Below the pieces are notes generated by a model. The model saw only the letters and a program-made list of their open reading frames with translations, did no database searches and had not been told where the DNA came from. 64,000 bases of DNA, taken from assembly GCF_017916505.1 (NCBI RefSeq), contig NZ_JAFMSZ010000001.1:1116001-1180000 (forward strand), read 5' to 3'. A program made the position numbers and the translations under genes. Of this stretch, positions 33,565 to 45,097 are shown in pieces; positions within the stretch are counted from its first letter, which is position 1, and every line of letters starts with the position of its first letter. Origin of the DNA: Naasia sp. SYSU D00057 (GTDB lineage: Bacteria; Actinomycetota; Actinomycetes; Actinomycetales; Microbacteriaceae).

Positions 33565-34605
33565 ATGGGATTCGAAGTACCGGAAGTGGACATCACGGCC
33601 TACGTGCGCGGCGGGTCGGACGAGGAGAAGGCCGCCGTCGCGGCGGCGATCGACCGGGCGTGCCGGGAGGTGGGCTTCATCCAGATCGTCGGGCACGGCA
33701 TCGACGACGGCGTGCTGACCGCCTTCACCGGGGCGCTCGACGAGTTCTTCGGGCTCGAGCTCGAGGCGAAGAAGGCGTACCGGACGCCGCCGAAGGTCAA
33801 CCGCGGCTACGCGCCGCCGAAGACCGAGTCGCTGTCGCTGAGCCTCGGCGTCGAGTCGGCCTCGCGGATGAACGACTTCTTCGAGGCCTTCAACATCGGC
33901 GACGGCTCGTCGATGTACCCGGAGCTCGACCTGCCGGAGGCCGTCTACAACGAGAACGTGTGGCCGGACTCCGTCCCCGCCTTCGAGCCGGCCGTGACCG
34001 CCTACTACGAGGAGGCGCGCCGGGTCGCCCGGACCATGGTGGAGATCTTCGAGGACGCGCTCGGCGTTCCCGAGGGCACGCTCACCGGGCTGACCGGCCA
34101 CTCCCTCGATGTGATGCGGATGAACAACTACGCGCTGCCGCCCGGGACGGTCCGGCTCGACGGCGACCTCACCGGGATGGGCGAGCACACCGACTACGGC
34201 ATCGTCACCGTCCTCTGGGCGGACCGGGTCGCCGGTCTGCAGGTGCTCGACACGTCCGGCCGGTGGCACGACGTGCAGCCGAACCCGGGCGCGCTGCTGA
34301 TCAACCTCGGCGATGTGACGGCGCGGCTCACCAACGAGGTCTGGATGTCGACGCTGCACCGGGTCAAGCCGCCGATCGTCGACGGCACCATCGAGCGGCG
34401 CCGGTCGGCGGCGTTCTTCCACGACGGCGACTACGACGCGGTCATCGCGCCGCTGCCGTCCTGCGTGGCGGAGAGCGGCGGCGGGCCGCTCTACGCGCCG
34501 ATCACGGTCGGCGAGCACATCGCCGCCAAGCTCGCCGGCTCCCGGGCGGGCAAGGCGAACACCGCGGCGACGCGCGAGGCGGCCCGGGTGGTCGCCGCCG
34601 GCTGA
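33565..34605 (+). CDS. Isopenicillin-N-synthase-like 2-oxoglutarate/Fe(II) oxygenase
   Basis: A 346-aa non-heme iron oxygenase of the DIOX_N/2OG-FeII_Oxy family. The N-terminal domain has EVPEVDITAYV and ACREVGFIQIVGHGI. The jelly-roll core carries the iron triad H208 and D210 (GEHTDYG) and H265 (STLHRVKPP), with an Arg about 15 residues later (RRRSAAFF) for 2-oxoglutarate. The start ATG at 33565 has AAGGAGG 4 nt upstream, and TACCGT lies at 33541-33546. It stands alone, with no biosynthetic partner next to it, so its substrate (amino acid, hormone-like acid or other small molecule) is unknown. A 40-bp perfect palindrome follows 26 nt after the stop. Confidence 0.9.
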   Translation: MGFEVPEVDITAYVRGGSDEEKAAVAAAIDRACREVGFIQIVGHGIDDGVLTAFTGALDEFFGLELEAKKAYRTPPKVNRGYAPPKTESLSLSLGVESASRMNDFFEAFNIGDGSSMYPELDLPEAVYNENVWPDSVPAFEPAVTAYYEEARRVARTMVEIFEDALGVPEGTLTGLTGHSLDVMRMNNYALPPGTVRLDGDLTGMGEHTDYGIVTVLWADRVAGLQVLDTSGRWHDVQPNPGALLINLGDVTARLTNEVWMSTLHRVKPPIVDGTIERRRSAAFFHDGDYDAVIAPLPSCVAESGGGPLYAPITVGEHIAAKLAGSRAGKANTAATREAARVVAAG

Positions 34606-34631
34606 CCGAGCGCTCACCGAGCGCTACCCGA

Positions 34632-34671
34632 AACACCGAATGCACCCTGGGCCCAGGGTGCATTCGGTGTT
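34632..34671. terminator. 40-bp perfect palindrome with no spacer
   Basis: Arms 34632-34651 and 34652-34671 are exact inverted copies with no loop bases (left arm begins AACACCGAATGC). It lies between two convergent genes, 26 nt after the oxygenase stop and 24 nt before the end of the lipase-like gene, so a bidirectional terminator is the simplest role. Confidence 0.75.
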
Positions 34672-34695
34672 CCGGGGCGCAGTCGGCGAGGCCGG

Positions 34696-36033
34696 TCAGC
34701 GGGTGGCGGTGTCGGCGTCCGCGCCGAGGGCGAGCGTCTTCTGCGAGTCGCCGGACGAGCCGTCGGTCACCCAGTCGCCCCTGTCGATGCCGATCAGCGA
34801 GAGGTTGCGCAGCGACTCGGTGCCCGGCTCCAGATACCAGTCGTGGCCGACCGAGGCGGTGAGCAGGGCGCCGGTCATCGGGTCCACCGAGCCGGACACG
34901 CTCATCGGCTTCGCACCGAACTCGGGCGAGCCGGGGTCCACCCCGAAGAACGCGGTGTCGACGACCGGGTCCCAGGCCGCCTCGCCCACCCACACGCGCC
35001 CCTCGGGCACGGCGAGCTCGTCGGCGCTGTCGGCGACTCCGCCCGGCGAGCCGATCATCGCGAGCGCGTCGACCGACATGTCGCCGCGATCGAGGGCGAG
35101 CATCACGGCCGTCGCGCCGTAGGAGTGGGCGAACACCGAGATGTACGGCTCGTCCGCCTTCCGCAGGGTCTTCAGCCCGTTGACGGTGCCGGACATGAAG
35201 GAGGCGCCCTCCTCGGCGAGCTCGAGACCCGCGACGTTCGTCACGTCGGGCGTGCGGTAGCCGATCCAGGACACCGTGGCGACGGTGCTGTCGTCTCCGA
35301 ACCGCTCGCCCCAGGCGAGCTGCTCGTCGTAGATGTCCGCGGTGACCTTCGTCCACTCGGTCATGTGCTCGCGCACCGAGAGGAGGGCGCCCGGCACGAG
35401 GAAGCTCACGTAGTCCGCTGTCTCGAGATCGCCGAGTGCGACCGCCGCGCGCCCGGGCATGACGGTGTCGAGCATGATGAGGCTCCGCGCGGGCCCCCCG
35501 TCGGTCGTCTCGAGCGACGCGTCGATCTTCTCGAGCATGCGCAGCCGCTCGACGATCGCGCCCGCGGCGCCCTTGCCGACCCCGGAGGTCAGCTGCTCGC
35601 GCAGCCCGTCCTCGACGTCGCCGAGGTGGGCGCGGTTGGCGCGGTCGCGCACGTCGTAGGGCACGCCGTCGAGGTTGCCGATCAGCTCGGGGGCGTCGCG
35701 CGCGAGCTCCTCCCGGTCCCGGGACGACAGGCCGGCCCACCAGGACGCGACCTCCTGCGATGCGGGCGGCTCCGCGATCAGCTCCCGGATGGCCGACGGG
35801 TTCTCCGCGACGAAGCGCCGGAGGTCCGAGGGCGCGAGGTCGCCGACCCCGCGCAGCAGCTGCTCGGGACGCACCGATGCGGCGACGGAGGTGTCGAGGA
35901 CGGGGCCGCCGAACGGGCCGTGCGACGAAAGGCCTGCCGGCGCGGCGATCACCTCGGGAGCCGCCGCGATCGGCGCCACTCCGGGGCCGACGGCGGCGGC
36001 GAGGACGAGGGCGAGCGCGGTCAGACCGAGCAC
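34696..36033 (-). CDS. Exported alpha/beta hydrolase, DUF1023 family
   Basis: A 445-aa protein. From GTG 36033 the first 25 residues are very hydrophobic and end in an Ala-rich stretch (VAPIAAAPEV), as in a cleavable signal peptide but without the usual basic start. The middle has EVASWWAGLSSRDREELARDAPELIGNLDGVP...RDRANRA, the marker of DUF1023 proteins. The hydrolase core follows: VSWIGYRTPD, then VFAHSYGATAVMLAL with the likely nucleophile Ser in the AHSYG elbow, and a late His in SVGHDWYLE. It is probably secreted or lipid-facing. The codon just before GTG is an in-frame TAG, with a plausible basic N-terminus upstream (see findings). A TACTAT box lies at 36133-36128. Confidence 0.8.
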   Translation of the reverse strand: MLGLTALALVLAAAVGPGVAPIAAAPEVIAAPAGLSSHGPFGGPVLDTSVAASVRPEQLLRGVGDLAPSDLRRFVAENPSAIRELIAEPPASQEVASWWAGLSSRDREELARDAPELIGNLDGVPYDVRDRANRAHLGDVEDGLREQLTSGVGKGAAGAIVERLRMLEKIDASLETTDGGPARSLIMLDTVMPGRAAVALGDLETADYVSFLVPGALLSVREHMTEWTKVTADIYDEQLAWGERFGDDSTVATVSWIGYRTPDVTNVAGLELAEEGASFMSGTVNGLKTLRKADEPYISVFAHSYGATAVMLALDRGDMSVDALAMIGSPGGVADSADELAVPEGRVWVGEAAWDPVVDTAFFGVDPGSPEFGAKPMSVSGSVDPMTGALLTASVGHDWYLEPGTESLRNLSLIGIDRGDWVTDGSSGDSQKTLALGADADTATR

Positions 36034-36127
36034 CTACCCCACCCCCAACGGAACCTGCGCATCCCCCGACACGGCGCCCGCGACCAGCCGGCGGGCTCGG
36101 AACCCTCGGGGGACGGGCGTGTCCCCC

Positions 36128-36133
36128 ATAGTA
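36128..36133 (-). promoter_or_regulatory. Predicted -10 box for the DUF1023 hydrolase gene
   Basis: TACTAT on the minus strand, about 95 nt before the GTG at 36033. It predicts a leader of about 85-90 nt. The rest of 36034-36302 holds a small hairpin after the phospholipase gene and nothing else I could recognise. Confidence 0.45.
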
Positions 36134-36249
36134 GGGAGGCGCGGAGGCCACCTGACAGTCCCCCGAATCCCGCGTGTTACGGCCAGGCAACGGGCCCCGC
36201 GCCCCTTCCCCGGAATCAACCTTCAACGGGGTCCTCAAGGTGAATCTGT

Positions 36250-36267
36250 CGCCCCCTTAGTGGGGCG
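36250..36267. terminator. Short hairpin after the phospholipase C-like gene
   Basis: CGCCCC (36250-36255) pairs with GGGGCG (36262-36267) around six bases. It lies 35 nt beyond the minus-strand stop at 36303. It is short, so confidence is low. Confidence 0.4.
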
Positions 36268-36302
36268 CGCGGAAGCAGGACGGACGCGGTCCCCGCAGGA
36301 CC

Positions 36303-38027
36303 TCAGGCCCTGCCGAAGATGCCCTTGCCGCGCTTCTGGAGCAGCTCGTAGGCCTCCTTGTAGGTGGCCGGGACGGTGTCGCCCGGCGCGCCGTACCGAG
36401 CGATGAGCATCCCGACGAGGCCTACTCCCGGCGGGCTCAGCGGGCGGTCCTCGTCGCCGTCTGCGAAGGGCGGGTCGTCCTCGGGATTGGGCGGAGCGTA
36501 CTGCGGCAGCGTCGAGGGCCAGGTCGACGGGTCCCGGGGCTTCGTGAGCGCGATCGCGCCGTCGAGTGTCGGCGCCCCGTCGTCGCGCGGGGTGAGCGGC
36601 GGCAGCGAGTGCTTGGCGCACAGCGTGCTGATCACGGAGCCGTGGTGCATCGGGTCGGAGAGAACGGCTCCCTTCGGCGTGTAGGCGGAGATCGCGATCG
36701 CCGGCACCCGCACCCCGAGGCGGTCGAACCGGAAGCCCATCTCGGTGTCGGCGGGCAGGGGCGGCGCCACCGCGGCGGGCGGGGGCACGTGGTCGTACGT
36801 GCCGCCGTGCTCGTCGAAGGTCACGAGGAGCATCGTGTTGACCGCGTTCGAGCCCGACGGGCTGGCGCTGTCGCGGATCGCGGAGTAGATCGAGTGCAGC
36901 AGCGCCTCGCCGGCGCGCACGTCGGACACCGCTCCCCCGGTGATCACCCGCCCGTCGACGTCGGTGCGGGTGAGCGGGCCGACCGGCGGGTGCATGTCGT
37001 TGTGGTCGTAGATCATCCGCGGCTCGACGAAGCTGTACGCCGGCAGCGTCCCGTTCCGGACGTCCTCGTAGAAGCGCTTCATGGTGCGGAAGTTGGTGCC
37101 GAAGTACTGCTCGAGCGCCGGGGCGTGGATGAAGCCCGTCATGGAGACGAGCTGCTTCTCGTCGTAGTACACCGCCCAGTCGAGCCCGGCGTCCGAGAGC
37201 CGGTTGAAGATCGTGGGCGCCGCGTTGCCGGGGTCGAACCACTTGCGGTAGCCGCCGTCGCCGCTGTTCGTCACGTAGCCGTGCGAGGTGGACGCGTGGA
37301 AGAACGACCGGTTGCAGAACGTCTGCGACGGCACGGCGCAGTGCCAGGCGTCGTAGACCGCGAAGCTCTTCGCGAGGGTCGAGAAGACGGGAAGCATGGC
37401 GGGGTCGAAGGCGCCCATGACGACCTCGTACTCCTCGGGGGTCGGCTCCGCTCCGGAGTGGTCGGCCCGGTAGCTGCCGATGTAGTCCTCGACGAAGCCG
37501 CTCATCGGCGGGACGGCGGTGTCGTCCGCGGGCGCGTTGAAGGGGGCCTTCATGTCGGGCACCCGCCGGTCGCGGTTCTCCGGCGGGTCGACCGTGCCGA
37601 ACAGCTGGGTGTTGACGTGCGGGTACTCCTCGCCCGGGTCGGGACGCGGGCTGGACATGACCTCGTCGGTGCCGCCGCGGTAGCGGTGCGCGCGGACCAC
37701 CCGCCCGTCGGCGGTCCGGTTCGCGTGCTCGGGAGTCAGGCCGTCGAAGCCGCCGCCGCCCGGCGGCGCGCCGTCCGCGTAGAGGTAGCCGAAGATGTTG
37801 TCGAACGAGCGGTTCTCGAACATGAGGACCACGAGGTGGTCGAAGCCGGGGCCGCCCGCACGTGGGGGCACCGTGGTGGCGGGCTCCGGTGCCGGGGCGG
37901 GCGCACCTCGTCCCGCGATCGACGCGGCCGCGGCCGCCGCGACCCCGGCGGCGCCGATGCCGGCCGCCTGCAGGAAGCCGCGGCGGCTCGGAGCCGGATC
38001 GCCGTCGCTCCGCCGTCCGCCGCGCAT
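36303..38027 (-). CDS. Tat-exported phosphoesterase (phospholipase C / acid phosphatase A family)
   Basis: A 574-aa enzyme. The N-terminus has a twin-arginine signal, SRRGFLQAAGIGAAG, followed by a hydrophobic Ala-rich core, so it is exported folded. The catalytic start of the phosphoesterase family is FDHLVVLMFENRSFDNIFGYL, where Glu-Asn bind metal. Later blocks are SQTFCNRSFFHASTSHG, YDHNDMHPP and LLVTFDEHGGTYDHVPPP, all conserved in non-hemolytic phospholipases C and AcpA. Substrate may be phosphatidylcholine or other phosphoesters; family members also scavenge phosphate. It lies 25 nt downstream of ligA, on the same strand, which looks accidental rather than functional. Confidence 0.92.
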   Translation of the reverse strand: MRGGRRSDGDPAPSRRGFLQAAGIGAAGVAAAAAASIAGRGAPAPAPEPATTVPPRAGGPGFDHLVVLMFENRSFDNIFGYLYADGAPPGGGGFDGLTPEHANRTADGRVVRAHRYRGGTDEVMSSPRPDPGEEYPHVNTQLFGTVDPPENRDRRVPDMKAPFNAPADDTAVPPMSGFVEDYIGSYRADHSGAEPTPEEYEVVMGAFDPAMLPVFSTLAKSFAVYDAWHCAVPSQTFCNRSFFHASTSHGYVTNSGDGGYRKWFDPGNAAPTIFNRLSDAGLDWAVYYDEKQLVSMTGFIHAPALEQYFGTNFRTMKRFYEDVRNGTLPAYSFVEPRMIYDHNDMHPPVGPLTRTDVDGRVITGGAVSDVRAGEALLHSIYSAIRDSASPSGSNAVNTMLLVTFDEHGGTYDHVPPPAAVAPPLPADTEMGFRFDRLGVRVPAIAISAYTPKGAVLSDPMHHGSVISTLCAKHSLPPLTPRDDGAPTLDGAIALTKPRDPSTWPSTLPQYAPPNPEDDPPFADGDEDRPLSPPGVGLVGMLIARYGAPGDTVPATYKEAYELLQKRGKGIFGRA

Positions 38028-38052
38028 CGTCCTGGCCTCGGTCCGCCTCCGG

Positions 38053-41476
<3,424 letters not shown>

Positions 41477-41527
41477 CCTTCGAGTGTAGATCGGGCCGGC
41501 TGAGCCGCCGAGGAGAGGGTCGGCTCC

Positions 41528-41640
41528 CCATCTGCGCGGATCAGGAGCTTTCGCGCCGTTCAGGGGGACCGCCCACTCTCGCACGCCGTTCAGGACGACA
41601 CGCCGGCTCGCGGAGCGGATCTCCTGATCCGCGCAGGTGG
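41528..41640. repeat. Long-loop inverted repeat between iscS-like and mnmA genes
   Basis: 20-bp arms at 41528-41547 and 41621-41640 (one G-T type mismatch; core CTGCGCGGATCAGGAG) enclose 73 bp. Inside are two copies of CGCCGTTCAGG. The element fills most of the 173-nt gap and is not a simple terminator because of the long loop. Confidence 0.65.
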
Positions 41641-41649
41641 AGGGGGACG

Positions 41650-42828
41650 TCAGCCGAGGGCGGGCACCCGGTCGCTGTGCCCCGCGCGCTGGGCCCGCTC
41701 GACAACGCCGGGGAGCACGCGCAGCAGCGCGTCCACGTCGTCGGCGGTGGTGCCGGCGCCGAGGCTGAAGCGCAGCGCGCCCCGCGCCTCGACCTCCGGC
41801 ACGCCCATCGCGAGGAGGACGGTGGAGACCTCGGGCACTCCGGCCTGGCAGGCCGCACCCGTGCTCACCGAGATCCCCGCGAAGTCGAGGAGCAGGAGCA
41901 GGGAGTCCCCGTCGCAGCCGTCGAAGGTGAAGTGGGCGTTGCCGGGGAGCCGGTCGGGGCCGGGAGCGGGACCGCGGAGCCGGGCGCCGGGCACCGTCGC
42001 GAGGACACCGGCGATGAGACGGTCCCGCAGCGCGACGAGCGCCGACGCGTGTGCGTCGAGCCGCTCGGCGGCGAGCGTCGCGGCGATCCCGAAGGCGACG
42101 GCGCCCGCGACGTCCTGGGTGCCGGAGCGGATCCCCCGCTGCTGTCCGCCGCCGTGGACGAGCGGCTCCGCTGCGGTGCCGCGCGCGAGCACGAGCGCCC
42201 CCGTGCCGACCGGCGCGCCCACCTTGTGCCCGGCGACGCTGAGCGCGGACAGTCCCGAGGCGCGGAAGTCGACGGGCACCTGGCCGAAGGCGGCGACCGC
42301 GTCGGCGTGGATCGGCACGCCCGCGCGGAGGGCGACCGCCGCGAGCTCGGCGACCTTCTGCACCGTGCCGACCTCGCTGTTCGCCCAGACGGCGGAGACG
42401 AGCGCCGTGCCGCCCTCGGCGAGCGCGGCCTCGAGCACCGCCGGCGCGAGGCGCCCCTCGGCGTCGACGGGCAGCTCCTCGACCCTCGCCCCCTGCGACG
42501 CCGCCAGCCAGGCCGCGGCGTCCGCAGTCGCGTGATGCTCTCCGCCCGGCAGCAGGATGCGCGCCCCCGCCGCGCGGCGCGCCCAGAAGACGCCCTTCAC
42601 GGCCGTGTTCACGGCCTCCGTGCCGCCCGAGGTGAAGATCACCTCGACCGGGTCGCACCCGAGCGCAGCGGCGACCCGCTCCCGGGCCTCCTCGAGCATC
42701 CGCTTCGCCGCCTGGCCGTGGCTGTGGATCGACGACGCGTTCCCGACCGACTGGAGGGCCACGATGTAGCCCTCGAGGACCTCCGGCAGGAGGGAGGTGG
42801 TGGCGGCGTGATCCAGGTAGATCGCCAT
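41650..42828 (-). CDS. Cysteine desulfurase (NifS/IscS-like)
   Basis: A 392-aa PLP enzyme that takes sulfur from cysteine. [11 protein letters not shown], the [10 protein letters not shown] block, [18 protein letters not shown] and the PLP Lys K202 in [12 protein letters not shown] are all present; the persulfide Cys is C327 in [19 protein letters not shown] replaces the more usual HTDAVQAAG, a modest change. I start at ATG 42828 (4th codon of the longer frame) because TAGAGT lies 9 nt upstream. It precedes mnmA and is therefore the likely sulfur donor for tRNA thiolation; Fe-S cluster assembly is possible but no isc or suf genes are nearby. Its promoter is shared back to back with glgX. Confidence 0.94.
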   Translation of the reverse strand: MAIYLDHAATTSLLPEVLEGYIVALQSVGNASSIHSHGQAAKRMLEEARERVAAALGCDPVEVIFTSGGTEAVNTAVKGVFWARRAAGARILLPGGEHHATADAAAWLAASQGARVEELPVDAEGRLAPAVLEAALAEGGTALVSAVWANSEVGTVQKVAELAAVALRAGVPIHADAVAAFGQVPVDFRASGLSALSVAGHKVGAPVGTGALVLARGTAAEPLVHGGGQQRGIRSGTQDVAGAVAFGIAATLAAERLDAHASALVALRDRLIAGVLATVPGARLRGPAPGPDRLPGNAHFTFDGCDGDSLLLLLDFAGISVSTGAACQAGVPEVSTVLLAMGVPEVEARGALRFSLGAGTTADDVDALLRVLPGVVERAQRAGHSDRVPALG

Positions 42829-42836
42829 GATCCCCA

Positions 42837-42843
42837 TACTCTA
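42837..42843. promoter_or_regulatory. Overlapping divergent -10 boxes (bidirectional promoter)
   Basis: The 7-bp stretch TACTCTA gives TACTCT on the plus strand (42837-42842), 7 nt before the glgX ATG, and TAGAGT on the minus strand (42843-42838), 9 nt before the cysteine desulfurase ATG. Only one polymerase can melt this site at a time, so the two genes should compete. Confidence 0.75.
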
Positions 42844-42849
42844 GGTGGC

Positions 42850-44889
42850 ATGACGCCGGTGGACCCCCTGCACGACCTGGGGGTCACCCGCACGGGCGAC
42901 CGCGGGACCATCCGCATCTGGAGCGGCACCGCCGACGCGGTGGAGCTCTGCCTCTTCGACTCCGCTGACCCGAACTGGATCACCTCCCGGGTCCCCCTCG
43001 CCCGCGACGAGCACGGCGTGTGGAGCGGCTCGTCGCCGCTGCTCGGGCCCGGCCGCCGCTACGGGGTGCGCGTTGCCGGCCCCTCCGGGCCCGGCAACGT
43101 CTTCGACCCGTCGACCGTCCTGCTCGACCCGTACGCGCGCGGCATCTCGCGCACCGGGCCGAACACCTGGCAGAGCGTCGTCATGGACGACTCGTTCGAC
43201 TGGGGCGACAGCCGCAAGCCGAACATCCCGCTCGAGAGCACCGTGGTGTACGAGGCCCATGTCCGCGGGCTCACCAAGCGGAACCCGAGGGTGCCGGAGC
43301 ACCTCCGCGGCACCTACGCGGGACTCGCGAACGAGCACACCATCCAGCACCTGGTCGACCTCGGGATCACCGCCGTCGAGCTGCTGCCCGTGCACGCGTT
43401 CACGAGCGAGCGCCGCCTCGTCGGGCAGGGGCTGCGCAACTACTGGGGCTACAACACGCTCTCCTACTTCGCCCCGCACCCCGCCTACGCCTCGACCGGC
43501 AACCTGAAGGCCGGGCCGCAGGCGGCGCTGCACGAGTTCAAGGGCATGGTCAAGCTGCTGCACCAGGCGGGCATCGAGGTCATCCTCGACGTCGTCTACA
43601 ACCACACCGCCGAGGAGGGCATCGGCGGACCGCGCAGCAGCTTCCGCGGCATCGACAACGCGTCCTACTACCGGCAGGCGGCCGCCGGCGAGTACGTCGA
43701 CACGACCGGCTGCGGCAACACGCTCGACTACAGCCAGGACGTCCCCATCCGGATGGTGCTCGACTCGGTGCGCTACTGGGCGAACGAGATGCAGGTCGAC
43801 GGCTTCCGGTTCGACCTCGCGGTCGCGCTCGGCCGCGACGCCCGCGGCTTCTACGACCCCGACCACCCGCTCCTCCTCGCGCTGCGCGACGACCCGGCGC
43901 TGCAGGGCGTGAAGCTCATCGCCGAGCCGTGGGACATCGGGCCGGACGGCTGGCAGACGGGCAACTTCCCGTCCGGCTGGAGCGAGTGGAACGACCGCTA
44001 CCGCGACGGCGTGCGCGACTTCTGGCTCTCCGACGTGGCCGCCGCGCGCCGCGGCGAGCAGGCCCCAGGCAGCGCCGGCCGACTCGCCAGCGCCCTCGCC
44101 GGATCCGCCGACGTCTTCGCGAACGAGCGCGGCCCGCTCGCGAGCGTGAACTTCATCACGGCGCACGACGGTTTCACGCTGCACGACCTCACCGCGTACG
44201 ACGCCAAGCACAACACGGGCAACGGCGAGCAGAACCGCGACGGCAGTGACAACAACCACTCCTTCAACTTCGGCGTCGAGGGCGACACCCGGAGTCCGCG
44301 CGTGCTCGCCGACCGCCGTCGGGCCATGCGGAACCTGATGGGCACCCTCCTGCTGTCGGCGGGCGTGCCGATGATCACCGCGGGCGACGAGCACGGGCGA
44401 AGCCAGCGCGGGAACAACAACGCCTACAACCAGGACAGCGAGCTCACCTGGGTCTCCTGGCAGCACTCCGCCTGGCAGCGCGAGCTGCTCGAGGTGACGC
44501 GGCGCCTGCTCCGGCTGCGGCGCGAGAACCCGGCCCTCCGCCCGTCCCGCTACGCCCGGGACGGCGCGCACACGCCGAACGCGGCCGAGATGAGCTGGTA
44601 CTCCCCCGCCGGCGCGTCGATGACCTCACGCGACTGGCACGCGCCGGACACGCGCTGCATCCAGTACATCTCCGCCTCGACCTCGGAGACGGGCGAGCTC
44701 AGCCGCGTGCTGATCGTCGTGAACGGCGGGGAGCAGGACTGCTCGGTCGTCCTTCCCGAGCACGAGGGCGTCTCCGGCTACACCCTGCTCTGGACGAGTG
44801 CGGACGACACCGCCGAGGGCACCGACCACGCGCCGCTCACGGAGTATGCGCTCGCCGGTCCGGCGATCGCCCTCTTCCGCGCCCACTGA
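42850..44889 (+). CDS. glgX: Glycogen debranching enzyme
   Basis: A 679-aa GH13_11 enzyme that hydrolyses alpha-1,6 branches left after phosphorylase action. An N-terminal CBM48 ([19 protein letters not shown]) precedes the barrel: [22 protein letters not shown] (nucleophile Asp), [14 protein letters not shown] (acid/base Glu) and [34 protein letters not shown] is characteristic of GlgX/TreX. ATG at 42850 is 7 nt after a TACTCT box (leaderless). The gene could serve both glycogen breakdown and the TreXYZ route to trehalose, since treY and treZ are at the other end of the window. It converges with glgP across a repeat-filled gap. Confidence 0.96.
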   Translation: MTPVDPLHDLGVTRTGDRGTIRIWSGTADAVELCLFDSADPNWITSRVPLARDEHGVWSGSSPLLGPGRRYGVRVAGPSGPGNVFDPSTVLLDPYARGISRTGPNTWQSVVMDDSFDWGDSRKPNIPLESTVVYEAHVRGLTKRNPRVPEHLRGTYAGLANEHTIQHLVDLGITAVELLPVHAFTSERRLVGQGLRNYWGYNTLSYFAPHPAYASTGNLKAGPQAALHEFKGMVKLLHQAGIEVILDVVYNHTAEEGIGGPRSSFRGIDNASYYRQAAAGEYVDTTGCGNTLDYSQDVPIRMVLDSVRYWANEMQVDGFRFDLAVALGRDARGFYDPDHPLLLALRDDPALQGVKLIAEPWDIGPDGWQTGNFPSGWSEWNDRYRDGVRDFWLSDVAAARRGEQAPGSAGRLASALAGSADVFANERGPLASVNFITAHDGFTLHDLTAYDAKHNTGNGEQNRDGSDNNHSFNFGVEGDTRSPRVLADRRRAMRNLMGTLLLSAGVPMITAGDEHGRSQRGNNNAYNQDSELTWVSWQHSAWQRELLEVTRRLLRLRRENPALRPSRYARDGAHTPNAAEMSWYSPAGASMTSRDWHAPDTRCIQYISASTSETGELSRVLIVVNGGEQDCSVVLPEHEGVSGYTLLWTSADDTAEGTDHAPLTEYALAGPAIALFRAH

Positions 44890-44890
44890 C

Positions 44891-45048
44891 CACCCCGGTG
44901 GTCGAGGAGGCGGCGGAGCGGCCGTCTGCGAACCAGCGGAAACACCACCCCGGTGGTTGAGGAGGCCGCGGAGCGGCCGTCTCGAAACCACCAGTCGGAG
45001 GGTCACCGTGTGCTGGTTTCGAGGCTCGCTGCGCTCGCACCTCAACCA
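44891..45048. repeat. 55-bp tandem repeat plus inverted copy
   Basis: Two direct copies beginning CACCCCGGTGGT at 44891 and 44946 (period 55) share the AGGCGGCGGAGCGGCCGTC-like core (second copy has GAGGCCGCGG). A third, inverted, diverged copy reads CTGGTTTCGAGGCTCGC...CTCAACCAGC at about 45013-45049. From memory this GGTTGAGGAGGC...GAAACC motif recurs in intergenic DNA of many Microbacteriaceae. The gap of 208 nt between glgX and glgP holds this and a terminator, no gene. Confidence 0.8.
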
Positions 45049-45049
45049 G

Positions 45050-45086
45050 CGGAAGAGGCCCCCGCTTCGAGCGAGGGCCTCTTCCG
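45050..45086. terminator. Strong hairpin at the glgP 3' end
   Basis: CGGAAGAGGCCC (45050-45061) pairs with its complement at 45075-45086. The stem continues inside as CGCT/AGCG after one C-A mismatch, closed by a 3-nt loop. It ends 12 nt before the glgP stop and faces both glgX and glgP. Confidence 0.82.
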
Positions 45087-45097
45087 AGCGCGATTCG

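Noticed and set aside
36034-36219. A separate 61-codon gene upstream of the DUF1023 hydrolase
   Set aside because: It ends directly at the hydrolase start in the same frame, has no ribosome site of its own, and is better treated as a possible interrupted N-terminus.
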